Notes under the pieces: model-generated
What the model was told of the DNA's origin: nothing
Database searches by the model: none
What the model saw: only the letters and a program-made list of their open reading frames with translations
Assembly (NCBI GenBank): GCA_013396915.1
Contig: VWZL01000010.1
Coordinates: 186,001-250,000, forward strand
Direction of reading: 5' to 3'
DNA length: 64,000 bases
DNA from: Stercorarius parasiticus
Taxonomy: Eukaryota > Chordata > Aves > Charadriiformes > Stercorariidae
Shown: piece after piece, positions 23,575 to 36,119 of the stretch
How positions within the stretch are numbered: position 1 is the stretch's first letter
How the letters are laid out: each line of letters opens with the position of its first letter
Position numbers and translations under genes: made by a program

Positions 23575-23575
23575 N

Positions 23576-23992
23576 CGGGGGCTGCAGTTTGCCCTGGGGG
23601 GCTGCGGGAGCCGGGAGGGGGATCTCGGGGTGCAGCTGCGGGGGCAGAAGCTGCTGCCCCCAGGGCAGGGTAACGCCGTGCCCGTGCTCAGATTCTCGCT
23701 TGCTTTGCTGAGATTTCTCAGCCCGTGTTTGAGATGTGCTTGTGAGGCGAGTCTGCTCGCAGCGATGCCTATTCAGGTTATCAAACTCTCCATAAAACTT
23801 GCAAGACATCTTCTTGCGCGCGTGTGTATATATATATGCTGCTTTTTTTATATACTCCATTGAGGTCTGAGGCTTTTTCTTCCACTAGCTTTTATCTAGT
23901 CATGACTCCTACAATATTTAATCCTTATCAAAAACTGTAAGCCTTGTATTTCTTTTATGGGTCAGCTGTTCACCCTTTTCCCTTGGTGTTCT
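23576..23992. repeat. Assembly duplicate, copy B
   Basis: This is the second copy of the block at 22221-22637, preceded by a single N at 23575 and followed by 36 unique bases before the N gap. One mismatch in 417 bases fits two haplotypes of one locus. Confidence 0.9.
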
Positions 23993-24028
23993 CGCTGGCG
24001 CTGGATAGTGGGGGGGGCGGGTAGAAAA

Positions 24029-24665
24029 NNNNNNNNNNNNNNNNNNNNNNNNNNNNNNNNNNNNNNNNNNNNNNNNNNNNNNNNNNNNNNNNNNNNNNNN
24101 NNNNNNNNNNNNNNNNNNNNNNNNNNNNNNNNNNNNNNNNNNNNNNNNNNNNNNNNNNNNNNNNNNNNNNNNNNNNNNNNNNNNNNNNNNNNNNNNNNNN
24201 NNNNNNNNNNNNNNNNNNNNNNNNNNNNNNNNNNNNNNNNNNNNNNNNNNNNNNNNNNNNNNNNNNNNNNNNNNNNNNNNNNNNNNNNNNNNNNNNNNNN
24301 NNNNNNNNNNNNNNNNNNNNNNNNNNNNNNNNNNNNNNNNNNNNNNNNNNNNNNNNNNNNNNNNNNNNNNNNNNNNNNNNNNNNNNNNNNNNNNNNNNNN
24401 NNNNNNNNNNNNNNNNNNNNNNNNNNNNNNNNNNNNNNNNNNNNNNNNNNNNNNNNNNNNNNNNNNNNNNNNNNNNNNNNNNNNNNNNNNNNNNNNNNNN
24501 NNNNNNNNNNNNNNNNNNNNNNNNNNNNNNNNNNNNNNNNNNNNNNNNNNNNNNNNNNNNNNNNNNNNNNNNNNNNNNNNNNNNNNNNNNNNNNNNNNNN
24601 NNNNNNNNNNNNNNNNNNNNNNNNNNNNNNNNNNNNNNNNNNNNNNNNNNNNNNNNNNNNNNNNN
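24029..24665. other. Assembly gap (637 Ns)
   Basis: This is a run of Ns with no sequence information. Any translation reported across it is meaningless. Confidence 0.99.
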
Positions 24666-24691
24666 TTTTTTTTTTTTTTTTTTTCCCAAAG

Positions 24692-27600
24692 TCAGGAAAA
24701 TCTGTCACAACATTTATCAGAAATCTGTATAAACTGGCAAAGCGCTGCAAAGAGCTAATCTGTGCAGAGCTAATACAAACGAACAAAGTCACCGCAGACT
24801 TGCCACGGGCGCTCCCGATAAGGATTTATCGCGGGAAGTTGAGGTGAAGCAGGAGCCGCCGCTGGGAAGCAGGATGCAAATGCCTTGCTGTGGATGGGGT
24901 GGGCCTTGGGGAGCCGTCGGATTGCCCGGGAAGGGAGCGGGGGGCTCCCCACGAGGTCGCGGGTGCCGTGCTGTGCCTGCCTGCAGGTGCGGAGCGTCTC
25001 CGGAGTGCGCTGCCGAGCCGGGTGGCCAAGGGAGATAAAGAGAGGAGCGGGAGAGGGACGCTCTGTGCGTGGGCGCGGGATGCTACTGCTGTTTTCTGCA
25101 CCGGTAACTGTTCCAGTCGTGCTGCCAGCACACAGAGGGCCGGGGCTGTGTGCCAGGGAAGGGAAAAGAGGGTCTGGAGAGCCCGGAGCAGGAGTCAATC
25201 ATGTCCTGCAGAAGGTATTTCTTTGGGCGCCGCAGTAAATGAGATACAAGCACCAAGAGGGTGTTGAACGTGCTCCAGCTCACATCTTTATGGTCAAGTT
25301 TATTACAGACTTGTGGTTTTGTGTCTCTTAAAAGCAGTCGTGTTTCCATCTCTCTACTGAAATACGCATCACTGAGCATCCCCGCTAGCAGCCAGGGCTG
25401 TCCCTAGCCCCTTTCCTTCAGCCGGGAGCCTCTGGCTGCCTGGGTTTGACACAGATCTGCTTGTGAGTAAGGTCACCCCCATCACCTGCCTTCAGGAGCC
25501 TCAGGGAACGTCCGGGGGATTTCATATTTGACTCAAAATGCAAATAGCCTAATTGGTGGGCTGTTGGACCTGGCTGGGAAGCCCCTTGTTTGGGAGGAGA
25601 AATCTCTCGCTCCCCCATCAATTAATGTTGGGCTGCAGGAGGCTGGAGCTCGCCTACCGACGGGAAGGCTGGCGGCTTGTAAAAGGGCATGGAAGAAAAT
25701 TACTGAAGGGGTGAGGTGGGGGAAAGGGGAAGAAAGCTGCTGGACCTGGTGGGGTCCCAGCCGTTGTCCCTGCCCGGCAGCACCGTGAGCCCCTCCCCAG
25801 CCTTCCCCTGTTCCCCTGCCCAAAGTGGGGCTCGGGGCGCTGCAGTTCCCGCATCCCTTCAGCCACGGTACAAATGATGGCGCAGCCTTCGCGAGCAGCT
25901 CGGTGCTGCTGCCTAAAGGCAGGAGAGCTGAAGGGAGCTCCGCCGCACCGTTTGCAATACACTTCTTTCTCTCTCTCCGCCTGTAACGTGTGGATTTGTG
26001 CTGTTATTACTGACCGCCCAGGGGACGGGGTCCACGTGTCGCGCCGCAGCCCGTCAGTGACTCTGCCGGGGATAGCTCGGGGTGGCCCGGCCACTGGAGA
26101 GGGCTCTGGGCTCTGCCAGGTCCCCGTGCTCCGGCCACGGTGCCAGGCGGAGGCAGCTAAACCGGGCTGGTCCCAGGGCTACCAGACCTGCCAGGGATGG
26201 CAAAGCGAGCCCAGGAGCCCCGTGTTCCCCGGGGCTGTCCCTGCGGCTTCTGGCACCGGCGCCAAGAGCTCTGCTGCTGCTCCGCTTTCCGCTGGAAGCA
26301 AGGCTCCCTCGGGAGCACCGTGTGCCGCTGGCTCCACTTGACATTGAATTATAAGGAAGATGTTTCCTCTGCGTCGGGTGAAATTTGGACACAAAGAAGA
26401 GTGCGTCGCTCTCCGTGCGTAATAGCGGGTCCCTTCTTGCAGCATTGCTTGAGGTCACCTCTCCACATCCTCCCTCTGCGAGGGAGGAGAGCTTATTTGT
26501 CTGCTTTGTTCCCTTCCTTTTATTTCGGAGGGTTAAACGCTGAGTTCTACTGTCAGCTGTCACCCTTCACCATCTTTGCGCTTGACCTGCATGGAGAAAT
26601 GGGCAGGCGTCTCAGGAAAATGGCAGGTTGGAAAGCCGCATTTCACAGGCTGTTGATTTACTGATTTGCATCGGGCGCCGGGGCTGGGAGCAGGCAGAGG
26701 CGGCGATGCCGGGCAGGCTGCCCCCGCACCGCTCCCTCCCAGGGCTTCTCGGCGATCGTCATCGCTGCTGGCGTCCTCTCCCGGCTGCGGCATCGTCTCT
26801 GCCGTGCTGCCAGCCAGGCTGTGGGGCCTTTGGCAGCGCTCTCCTCGCGCTCCGCCCTCAGCACACCCGCTTGCTGTCGCCTTCTGACCGGGCAGCATCC
26901 TCTGGTTGTGCCGATGCCGAGCGGAGCGCGCGAGGGTGGGCAAGTTGAGTGGAGGCTGCCGGCGTCCCAGGCTGTTTGTGGGCTGAGCCGATCCCCTCCA
27001 GAAGGTCTGAGGTGCCCACGTCTGTCTGAAGCTCCACTCTTACCCCCAAAGCCGAGCGCGGGCTGGCCCTGCGCACTTCATCCTCTTTTAAGGGAAGCGG
27101 GGTGGTGTAGTATGAGCCGGAATAACAGTCCAAGTGCTGTCTGGAGACAGCTAGCCCAGATACGGCGGAGAGACAACATTTTAAAACCTCATTTAAGGGA
27201 ACACAATGAGAGGGCTCTTGGGTAGAAGGAGAATTAATTAATCTCATTCCTACGTAGATACTTTTAATTAAATGTAAGCGCGTGGTCGTTTTAAAAGAAA
27301 GTTATGGAAAAGAACCCGTGCCTTTGTACCAGTTTTCCTAGCAGCAGGGGGTGGGGGGGGAGCGAGACTCTTCTTTTTTTGAGTGTTTTCAAGAGGAATG
27401 TGCATCAGAGCAGGAGAGGTCTGTTTTGTGAGAGGACGTGCTGAACTTCCTCCTTTCGTCCCTCTCTGTGCGATGCAGCCCGACACGGTGACACACGGAG
27501 CACGGTGAGGGACGCGGGAGGCTCCCTGGGCGTGCTGGAGGATGCAGAGGAGTAGGGGATCTTCCTTCCGCGACGTCCACTCAGGACCCAAGCGAGGTCC

Positions 27601-30600
27601 CAGAGACACGAGGGAGAAAGGCAGGGACTCAGTTTCCCCATCCGTGCCATGGACGTGGCGCTGACGGTGCTGCCCGGCTGGAAGCACAGCTTGTCACCCG
27701 AAAACTCTGCCAGAAACCCTTTTTGGTGGCTTACGGTTCAGGTGATCGCTACCTGCAACGCCGGAGGAAAGCAGAACAAAAAGATCCGTTTTATTTCACT
27801 GGCTGAAACTGTATGTTTTCATGCTTCCCAAGTCCCCAGAGCTCCCAGCTTCTCGAGAGCAGTCTGGATCCTTGGGGCAGTAATATCAAGGAACGCAAAG
27901 CTTTACCTCCTGCTTATTACTGAGCTCCCTGAAGAAGTTAGCGATGATTCCCTGACTCCTGGAAACCCCAAACACCAGCAGGTGATAGATAGGCACAATT
28001 ACATATTTATGAAGCGTTGGGTTTTGACAGGCACGGGGAATTCAGCCAAATATTACTGCATTTTCCCCAGCCCCCACTTCAAATATGAAGCAGATAAACA
28101 AGGAAGGGGAGCTGTGTTCGCTCGTTCGTGAGAGCGCGTCTCCCCGCAGCCCTCTCCGGGTGAAGTAGCTCTTATCAAATACAGTTGGTATATATATTTC
28201 CNGCTGGAAAAGCTACCGCGATTTGCTAGGCTGCGCGCAGCCCTGCTCGAGCAGCCGGCTCTGCTCTCAAAGGGGACGAAAACCCTGCCGTTCCCCAGCC
28301 CTGCCCGGGGCTGCGGCTCCTGGCTGCATCGCTCCCTGGCTTCAGGGCTGTCACAAGAGGAAGGTCCCCCCGTACCTGCCGGGAGGGTGCTCGGACCCCC
28401 TGGGAGGGGAGGAAAAGCATTTCTCCTGTGAGCTTTTCAAGGAGGTTTCCCTCTCACTGCAGGGCTCCGTGCCTGCTGGGAGAGTGGACCCTGGTGTGCA
28501 GGAATGGGACCTCCAGGCGGGTCTCGGCACGGTCCCGTCTTCAAAACGGGCTGGATTTTGGGTTCCCTCCTGCTTTCCTACTCGCTTCCTTGCCTTCTCT
28601 GCGTCTCGCTCTGTCTTCCTCTCCCTCGGTGATTCCTTACCCTGGTAACTTGCCCCCACTCATCCGCGAAACCCATTTAACATCAGGGAACGCTGTCAAC
28701 CGTGGAGAGTTGACAAAATCGGGGGGGGTTCAGGCGGCAGCAGCAGCTCGATGTGCTGGCTGCATTTTCACAGCTCCAATTGTATTGTGCAGCAGCTGAG
28801 GCTGAAAGGGAAGCGAGCCGGGATCCGAGGGAGAGGGAGGGAGGTTTAATAAGAGAAGCGCGAGGTCTCCGGGACCCCGTCCCGCTCTGCCATGGAGCCG
28901 GTGCCTGTGCTGGGGACCCGTCTCGGTGACCACGTTTTGCTGGAGCCCTTGGAACTGTTTGTAGGGAAGGAGGCGATGGGATTTCTTTTGGAAAGGGGAA
29001 GCCGCCGTGGCCAGGGACCTCCTGGCGTCTGCCAAACCCACCTCGCAAAGAGCAGATGCCGCTGTTTGAACACAGGGGCGCCGTTCCACCTTCCAAAAGC
29101 GTAATTTAATTTTCCCAACCAGAATGCTCTACTTCGCGGACATATGGGTTCCACCGACTGTGTTACTACTCCAGCAGCCTTGCCCTGCTTTCCAGGGGCC
29201 CCCGTCATGCTCAGAGGGCTCTAGGTTATCCCCCCGATTGCAGCAGCCCCTGGGGATGTCTGACAAACCCCGTTAGAGGAGGGTGAGCGCCTTTGCTCTG
29301 CCGCAGCGAGGGGAAAGGGCTCGTTCCCCTCCCTGCCCGCCGAGGGCCACAGCAGGTGAAAACGAGCCCCAGGCTGAAAGTGGGGTTGCTCCTTCCCACT
29401 GTCTGCAAACGCGTCTCTTGGCTTGTTTTACAGGTCTATCCCGAATCCGTTGGGCAGGCAGTTTTCTGGGTGGATGGGGTTTATTTCGTGCAGCGTTTGC
29501 GCCGGCTGTTTGCTGCCCGCGGTTTTGGAGCCTGCCAGGGCTCCTGCTGCGCCGTTGTTATTTCCCGGCCGGATGATGAAACCGCTGTCGAGAGAACGGA
29601 GATCAGCAAAAACTCTGTCTCCACAGATTTAGTGAATACTTGCATGCGCTTCACGGCTCATCTGAACGTTTGCTGGTAACATATGGCACCCGATCAGAAC
29701 ATGGAAGTTGAGTTTAGCTATCACGGTGACAGAAATAGTACAGAAACCTGAACCCTGCAAAGCAGGATGCTTGCAGTTATGTTAAAAACCCCGGCTTATC
29801 TATTATCACATTAGCTCAGAAGCCCATCAGATGGTTCAGAGAACTGTATTTCCCAATCTAAAAGCTGGTGATGGCGTACTCCATCTTGTCTGAGACCGTG
29901 GCGTTATTGCCCGCTCTGATTTCAGCAGGAAAATGGGCTTGTTTATTATGTGGAGCTGCTGGAATAAATCTCCACCACGGAAGAGGCGGTGTTCACCGGG
30001 CGCGAGGTGGAGCATCTGCATCAGGAGACATTCGCCTTCGTCTGGCCTGGACCCTCAGAGAGCTGTTAACGCGTGTGACCCGTGTGGCTGCCGTGTCACC
30101 CGCATTAAGGTACTCGGCGTTTTTAGAAAACACTGAACCAGCAGCATCAGTATGTGTAGTTATATAGGTTTGTTGGGGATTCTTTTAATGGATCAGGGGA
30201 AAATGTTGGGTGCTTCTGGTCCCACAGAAGGTTCATGAGACGTGGGACACCCACCAGGCAGCAATTAGCAAAAGGCACCCGATTATTTTCTGTATCACTC
30301 ACTATGGAGGGTAACTACCGGGAAATGCTGAAATGCCACCCAGGGCTGACACGTCCCCTGCGCAGGTTCCAGTTTCTCCCGTCGTGCATTGCCGCCTGTT
30401 CTCTTTGCCATGTCTTTGCTGATGAATAAAGCGTTTCTGCTGGTGCAAGGGCATCAGGAGATGTCCCAGATGTCAGCCGCCGGGATCTGTCCTGCTTTTG
30501 GTCGCCCACGCGGGTTTTCAGGCTCGTTCCATACAATTACCTGCGCATGGCCGCGGGTCCAGCGGCGCTTTGCGGTGAGGACTGTGGCTGCTGGACCCTG

Positions 30601-30830
30601 GCTGCGGGCGAGCAGGGGTGCAGGAGGATTCTTCGTCATTGCTCCTTTGAGTGCTGGGGTTTTGTTCCATTTCTTTGGTCTTTGATTTTTGGCATTTGTT
30701 GCGCCAACCGCTGAGCTTCAGGAACGCGCTCAGCTTTTCCCCAGGACTGCAAATAGCGTTACTTTATTACCCTGTCATGTTTTGGTGAAAGGTGGGAACG
30801 TGGATCTCGGCGGTCGCCCCTCAGAGTGAC
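24692..30830. other. Intergenic, no gene recognised
   Basis: This long interval has GC-rich stretches (24840-25130, 26030-26330, 26650-26960, 28220-28560, 29230-29570) separated by more balanced sequence. A single ambiguous base lies at 28202. An unrecognised 160-codon open frame lies at 27649-28131. I see no RNA genes or clear mobile elements. Confidence 0.5.
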
Positions 30831-30897
30831 AGGATGCTAATGAATTGAGAAATGGCTGCGGACGCTGCTGCCCGCGTCACATCTTCATTAGCATCCT
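30831..30897. repeat. Perfect 14-bp inverted repeat with 39-bp spacer
   Basis: The arms AGGATGCTAATGAA (30831-30844) and TTCATTAGCATCCT (30884-30897) are exact reverse complements. Each arm contains ATGCTAAT, a POU/octamer-like sequence with a TAATGA homeodomain core. The pair may be a two-site regulatory element or a cruciform-capable palindrome. No transposon is recognised around it. Confidence 0.85.
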
Positions 30898-33303
30898 TCT
30901 CCCGGAGACCGCTGTGATTAACGTTGTCGCCACAAACAGGAAACAAATGAATAATAATTGCCCATCTATCGGAAAGTCTTGCCGGGACCTCTACGGCGAT
31001 TGCACCTTTTGCTCAGCGGCAGAGCAGGGACCCCGTGGAGAACTTCCAGCCACAGGTTAGATCCTTCCACGTTGCCTTTATTAGTGTTCATTAACCAGCT
31101 GTTGGCTCTCTGGCTACGGCTGGAGCGTCCGTTTTGGCTTGCGTTAGAGCCAGGGGGAGCTAATGCCTGCTGCACTGGAAAAGACTCAGGACCTTGGAGC
31201 TTCTTTGTCCTCCCAGTGAGTGGTCCCCTAAAACATCTGCACCAGCCCGGGTGTCTGCTTGGGCTGAGCTCCCCTAAATCCACCCGGCTGGGTTATAGCA
31301 AGGTTCTCCCAGAGGTGTAGATCTGTTAGAGACTCTCTCTTACTTACAGAGGGGGGAAGAATGCCCTGACACTGTGAATGTGGAATGGACAGGAGTTACT
31401 GGAGCTCTACAGAGAGAAAGCCTCCCTCCAAACTGCTGTTTCAGCCTGTGTCCGTCAACAAAGCATCTCCTGTGCCTCATTGGTGTAACCTCCTGGAGCC
31501 AGGAGCTCCCAGTCGGTAGCACTCGGATGTGTGTTTCTCCAATGCTGCTGTCTGAACTTGCTTAAAGTCAGGAAAGAGAGAGGGATGCTTTTGGGATGCA
31601 CATCCTCTTGTTTCAATGCAGGCATCTAAAATATGTGCGAGGTGTTTCTCTGATGGCTGAGAAGTAGCTTAGAGCACTGGCTGGACGTGGATATTCAGGG
31701 TGCAGATGAAGATACACCCTCTGAGAGAAGGCAGCTCGAGTGCCAGGCTGCAGGTCCTCCTGTCCCCAGCACCTCCTGCTTCTCCGACAGCCTCGGCATC
31801 CCGCCGCAGGCTCCTCACGAGACTCCTGCTGTCACGAGGAGCTTTTCTTGAGGCGGCTGAGTCAAAAGCTCCCACTTGTTCCGCAGATGCCGCGCCGTTC
31901 ATGTGGCGAGCCCTTCGAGAGGCGAGGGGAACGGAGTCATTTGTAATGTGCCAGCACCTGCTTCTTTGAAGTGCACTGAGTGAGGAAAAAGCCCCTTGTA
32001 CGAAGGAGGCTGAAGTTGCATAAAACCGAGAAACTCGCAGAGGTCAAAAGAATAAATTACTATAATTTTTAGGCTTTTGTGGGGTGTTTATCTCTCCTGT
32101 TTTCAAGTCAATCTAATCAAATGCGGATTTGCCACAATCACAGCTCATGCTAACCTTCACCTGGAGGGTATTAATATGCATGACGCTTGTTAAGTGTTTG
32201 TTTAATTTTTATTTATGGAAACTGGAATCTGCTAAGTGTAGCTGAGCTGGATGCGGGAGCATGCGCGGAAGACGTGCTGGAGCAGGGAGCCAAAGCAGCT
32301 CGCGGATTGCTGCGGGGGTCCTGCCCCATCCTGGGGGGTGCTGGGTCTCGGCACCCCTTGGTCCAGAGCACAACCATAGCCCACGGGATGCGGGTTGTGC
32401 CCCACAGCTAGTGGTGTAGGCAAGCCTGGAATAAACCTTAATCTGACAGCCGTATGCAGAGAAAGAGACCTTAAATGTGGATAACCTGTTTGGGTGGCCT
32501 TAGTGGGACCCAGAATGAGCTCGGAGCCTCCCTGCTCCGTGCACGTGTGTCACCAGGACTGTCCTGGCCACAAGCTTAAAAAATAAAAAAAGTTTAAAAA
32601 GCAGTTAGGAACCTGATGGCCCTCGTCGTGGAGGTGCAGATGAATGAAGTGGATTGCTTCAAGCCATCTCGGGTGTTAAACGACCCCCGATTCCCCGCGT
32701 CAGCATCATCCTTTGCCCGAGCCCCCGCAGGAGCCGGGTTTCGCTGTGCCGTGCAGAGCTGTAGAGTCGGCCGGCAGAGCCGGGCAGCTCCGGGCTGGGG
32801 CTGCTGCCAAGGGCTGGCTCCCGGCGGCGCATCCACGGTTTGCCTCCATATGGCCCAGGCCGGGCCGGCTGCCGGCACCGCGCGGGCTCTGTGGGACCCA
32901 TGCGCTGGCTCGGGGAGAAGCTGCTGCTTGTGTGAACCGCAGCCGAGTTGGAGGGGGGAAAAAAGGAAAAAAAGGTTTGTTCTTGGCTGGCTGCTGTTTG
33001 CTACGGCGTCCCTGGGGAACAGCATCGCGTGGGGAGGATGGTGCTGCGTCTGGCACGGGAACGGCTTCCCTTTCCGTCGGCTGTGGGGGCACAGCCTCCA
33101 GTGAGCGAGGGCTTCAGGAGCTTTGTTTGGGGTCCATGAGGCTCCGCTGTTTGATTTCCCACAACCACACCAAAAACAGCAGCCTAAGGGCCAGATCCTG
33201 TGCTGGAGGTGCAGCATCCCTTTCCCCCCTCTTTCCCCCAGCGAGGATGGGAGCCTCAGCCCTGAAGTTTTTTTGTGAGTAAATATTTTGGGGGGATAAC
33301 AGT
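30898..33303. other. Intergenic, no gene recognised
   Basis: This is mixed sequence with a GC-rich block at about 32690-33100. An AT-rich candidate regulatory block within it (31990-32230) is listed separately. There are no genes or RNAs that I can support. Confidence 0.5.
31990..32230. promoter_or_regulatory. Candidate conserved non-coding element with POU-like site
   Basis: This is AT-rich unique sequence containing GTATTAATATGCATGACG near 32168-32185, which resembles POU-domain sites of the ATTAATATGCAT type, plus several TAAT cores and CTAATCAAATG. It looks enhancer-like, but conservation is untested. Confidence 0.25.
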
Positions 33304-33400
33304 ATAATTATCCTCATTTTTTAGGTAGGACACTGAAGCGTCAAGACAGGGAAAAATCACAGTCCCTTTCAGAGCCTGGCTGTTGCAGGTGTGGAAACCC
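33304..33400 (+). mobile_element. Ancient MIR/L2-like SINE fragment
   Basis: The run ATTATCCTCATTTTTTAGGTAGG followed by ACACTGAAGCGTCAAGACAGGG, AATCACAG and CAGAGCCTGGC parallels the MIR/L2 3' consensus (ATTATCCCCATTTTACAG, GAGGAAACTGAGGC, CAGAGAGG, TCACACAG, CAGAGCCGGG). It is heavily diverged, as expected of a relic predating the bird-mammal split. I judged the match by eye. Confidence 0.45.
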
Positions 33401-34690
33401 CTGGACCGGCAGCAGGTCCGGGTTCAGATGCTGGGATTTTGTTTGGATGAAAGCTCATCTCTTTGGTTTGGACCGACCGCACTGCGAGGCTCGGGGATGG
33501 ATGAGTGGTTGCTCTCTGCATCTGTTTTGCCTCCAAAACAAGCAGAAGCCGGAGGAAGCTGGAATGCCCTCCTTTGCAGCCGGAGCCAAAGGAAATATTT
33601 TCCTAAATGCACACAAAAGGAAGCGGTGAGGGTTTCCCCAGCTCCTTCTGGGGGCAGGGTGCATCCCAGGGCTGGAGGACGCAGCGGGGAGAGGAGCGGG
33701 ACCACCAGACAAATGCTGACAAAACGTCCCCGCCGTCGGGAGCGGGGCTTGCACTGATCTCTCAGCGGGTGAGGAGCTGGCAAGGGGAGCGGGCTGGTAA
33801 ACAGAAACGCTTGACCCCCCAGCCCTGGATTACTGGTTAATGATCTGAACCCTGTGTGCCATTCTTCTCATGTATTGAAGATGTGCTCACAGCTCACTTA
33901 AATGGCAATAACACCGTGTTCCTGGGAGAGAGAGAGGGAGAGAGAGAGGAGCTTCTGTGATGGGGGATTTTCCTGCAAATGGCTCGTATTTTTAGAACTG
34001 GCATTTGGGAAGAGAAAAGGGAGGTAAAGGACAGTATTTATTTTCAGTATATTCTTACCAAAGCTGCTCCCAGGTCCTCAGGCTGGAGGATAAGTTTCTC
34101 CAAAGCTTGATTCCTCGGAGACCTCCCGTGCCGGGATGCCGTGAGCATCGCATCTGTGCTGGTGGCACCGCGGTCCCCGTGGCCGTGTCTCGGGAAGGGT
34201 CTGTTGAGATAACGCGGGTCTGATGTGTTGCCAAGAGGCCACTGCTGTGTTTGCAGGTTCCCCAGCTGCTGCGGTGCTCGGGGCGGCGGGAAGGGGACGT
34301 GCAACGCTGGCTGTCACCTTCCTCTGACAGCAAGTGCCCCGGGCGGTGCGGGACAGAGAGGACACTCAGTGGTGGCCGGGAGGAGGGATGCTGGCACTCG
34401 GCTGCCTCTTTGCAGCAGGATGGGGCACAGCAGGCCCCCTCCGATGACCACCAAACCCCAGAGACCCCTAGACCCCCGTGATGCCCCCTGAGGAGCTATC
34501 TCACGCAGCCTGAGCACAAAGGTGGCTGGCTGAGCAAGGCAGGGGCCAAGGGGACAGAGAGAGGCTTCTCTGACGCCTAATTCCAGGGACGTGAAGGACG
34601 TTTCTCACGGCAGTTTCAATGTGGTGTTGCTGGTCCTGTTCCCCAGAGCAGCGTTTGTGGGGTTCCGGGTGCTTAGAGCCCATCTGGGGG
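33401..34690. other. Intergenic, no gene recognised
   Basis: This is mixed sequence containing a GA microsatellite (33926-33950). No genes or RNAs are recognised. Confidence 0.5.
33926..33950. repeat. (GA)n simple repeat
   Basis: A 25-base purine tract of GA/GGGA units. It is an ordinary microsatellite. Confidence 0.9.
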
Positions 34691-35080
34691 GATGCTGGAA
34701 GATGTTTGAATACTCAATGAGCTGAAAGGAGTGTAAATAAGCCCAGACTTATCCCTCGAGCTGAAAAACGTGGAAGAAATCAGATTATTGAAAATGATCC
34801 ACTCTACCTATTAGTGGCTCTTTTACGGATGAGAGGTTCCGCTGCCCCGTTATTTAAATCAAAGAGACATCTTCCTACAGCCTGCCCCAACGCGCGCGTC
34901 GCGACCAGCTCTTGGCATGTGAAGGGATTAATCTAAACTGTAATGGGCTCCCTCTCCTCCTTACCTTTGCAGCGGGTCTATAAATAATAATTTATCATTG
35001 ACCTCTAATCTGTGGGCTTCATTGAAAGCTACAGAATTGAATGTTTTTACAGCAACCTGGGTGCGTTTCAGCAGTCGATC
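34690..35080. promoter_or_regulatory. Candidate conserved non-coding block
   Basis: This is AT-rich unique sequence (for example TAAATAATAATTTATCATTG) between GC-rich neighbours, with several ATTA cores and no coding signal. The call is compositional. Confidence 0.2.
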
Positions 35081-36119
35081 CTAATCTTGGGATTGATTAT
35101 AGAGTCAATATTTGCCCGGGTTTTATTTTGATCTCTCTGGAGCAGCCCGTGGGTGGTGGCAGGGGCTGGCGCATCCTGCTTTCGCCCGGATCCGGCCCCT
35201 CGGTCCTCGCACAATAGCAGCTGATGGAAACGCTGCTGATAGCAGCCAGCTCCCGAAACAAACCCACCGAGCTGTCTCCTGGAAACCCTTAACGCATTCA
35301 TAATACGAGTATTTATGTATCTGGATTAAAAAAGAAAGAAAGAAAAAAGAAAAAGCCTTAACCTTGGGGAGGGGGGAGCTCGGGGAAGGGAGAAAGGTTG
35401 CAGTGATTAAAGAAAGCTCTGTTCATTTGAGCAATATTAAATACGACGGGCATAATGACGACTGTGAGATCTGATAGAATAGAGAGAAGGCTGAAAATAA
35501 AGGGCTTGTATTTTTCCCTGATGTAACATAATGGTCACATTTTTCTTTCACAATGGTTTTTCTGAGATAAAGAACAAATTATACTGATTTGATTGCTACT
35601 TAGAAATACTTAAAATTGAAAAAGACAGCAGGTGGGCATGGTTAGGAAGGATGGTTATTTTAGCATAACAGATGCATGCATAAAGCATTGCAGAGCCAAT
35701 TTTTTAATCGTGAGACCCAAAGAAAAAAATAAAAATTCCTTCGTAGTCTTTCTGGATGAGCTGGGGAGACGAGGAGGAGCGCACGTGACGCGGGGGGACG
35801 GAGGAGGACGGCTCCGCTGCCAGCGGGGGCGGCTGCCGGTGCTTGCCGGGGGACGGCATCCCACATTGTCTGTGGGATCGGTCCTTGTGCAGACCGAGGG
35901 GTGTCACGGTGGGACATAAATCCGTGTGGGGACTCAGTGTTAGGGACCTTTCACAGTCGAGAAGTTGGCGCGCCAAGGGGACGACTTTGCAGGGAGGTGA
36001 GGTACCACCACCTGGGAGAGCTCGAAGGGGACGTGGCACAGCCCGGGGTGCCAGGCAGGGGGGGACAAAGCCACCGCAGCGGCAGCCCTGGCTGGATATT
36101 CTCTTGACTAGAAGTACAT
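35081..36119. other. Intergenic, no gene recognised
   Basis: This begins mixed, contains an A/GAAA-rich run at 35328-35354 and an AT-rich stretch to about 35640, then becomes GC-rich. No coding or RNA signal is recognised. Confidence 0.5.

Noticed and set aside
23957..24847. Long open frame crossing the N gap
   Set aside because: Most of it is translation of Ns; it is meaningless.
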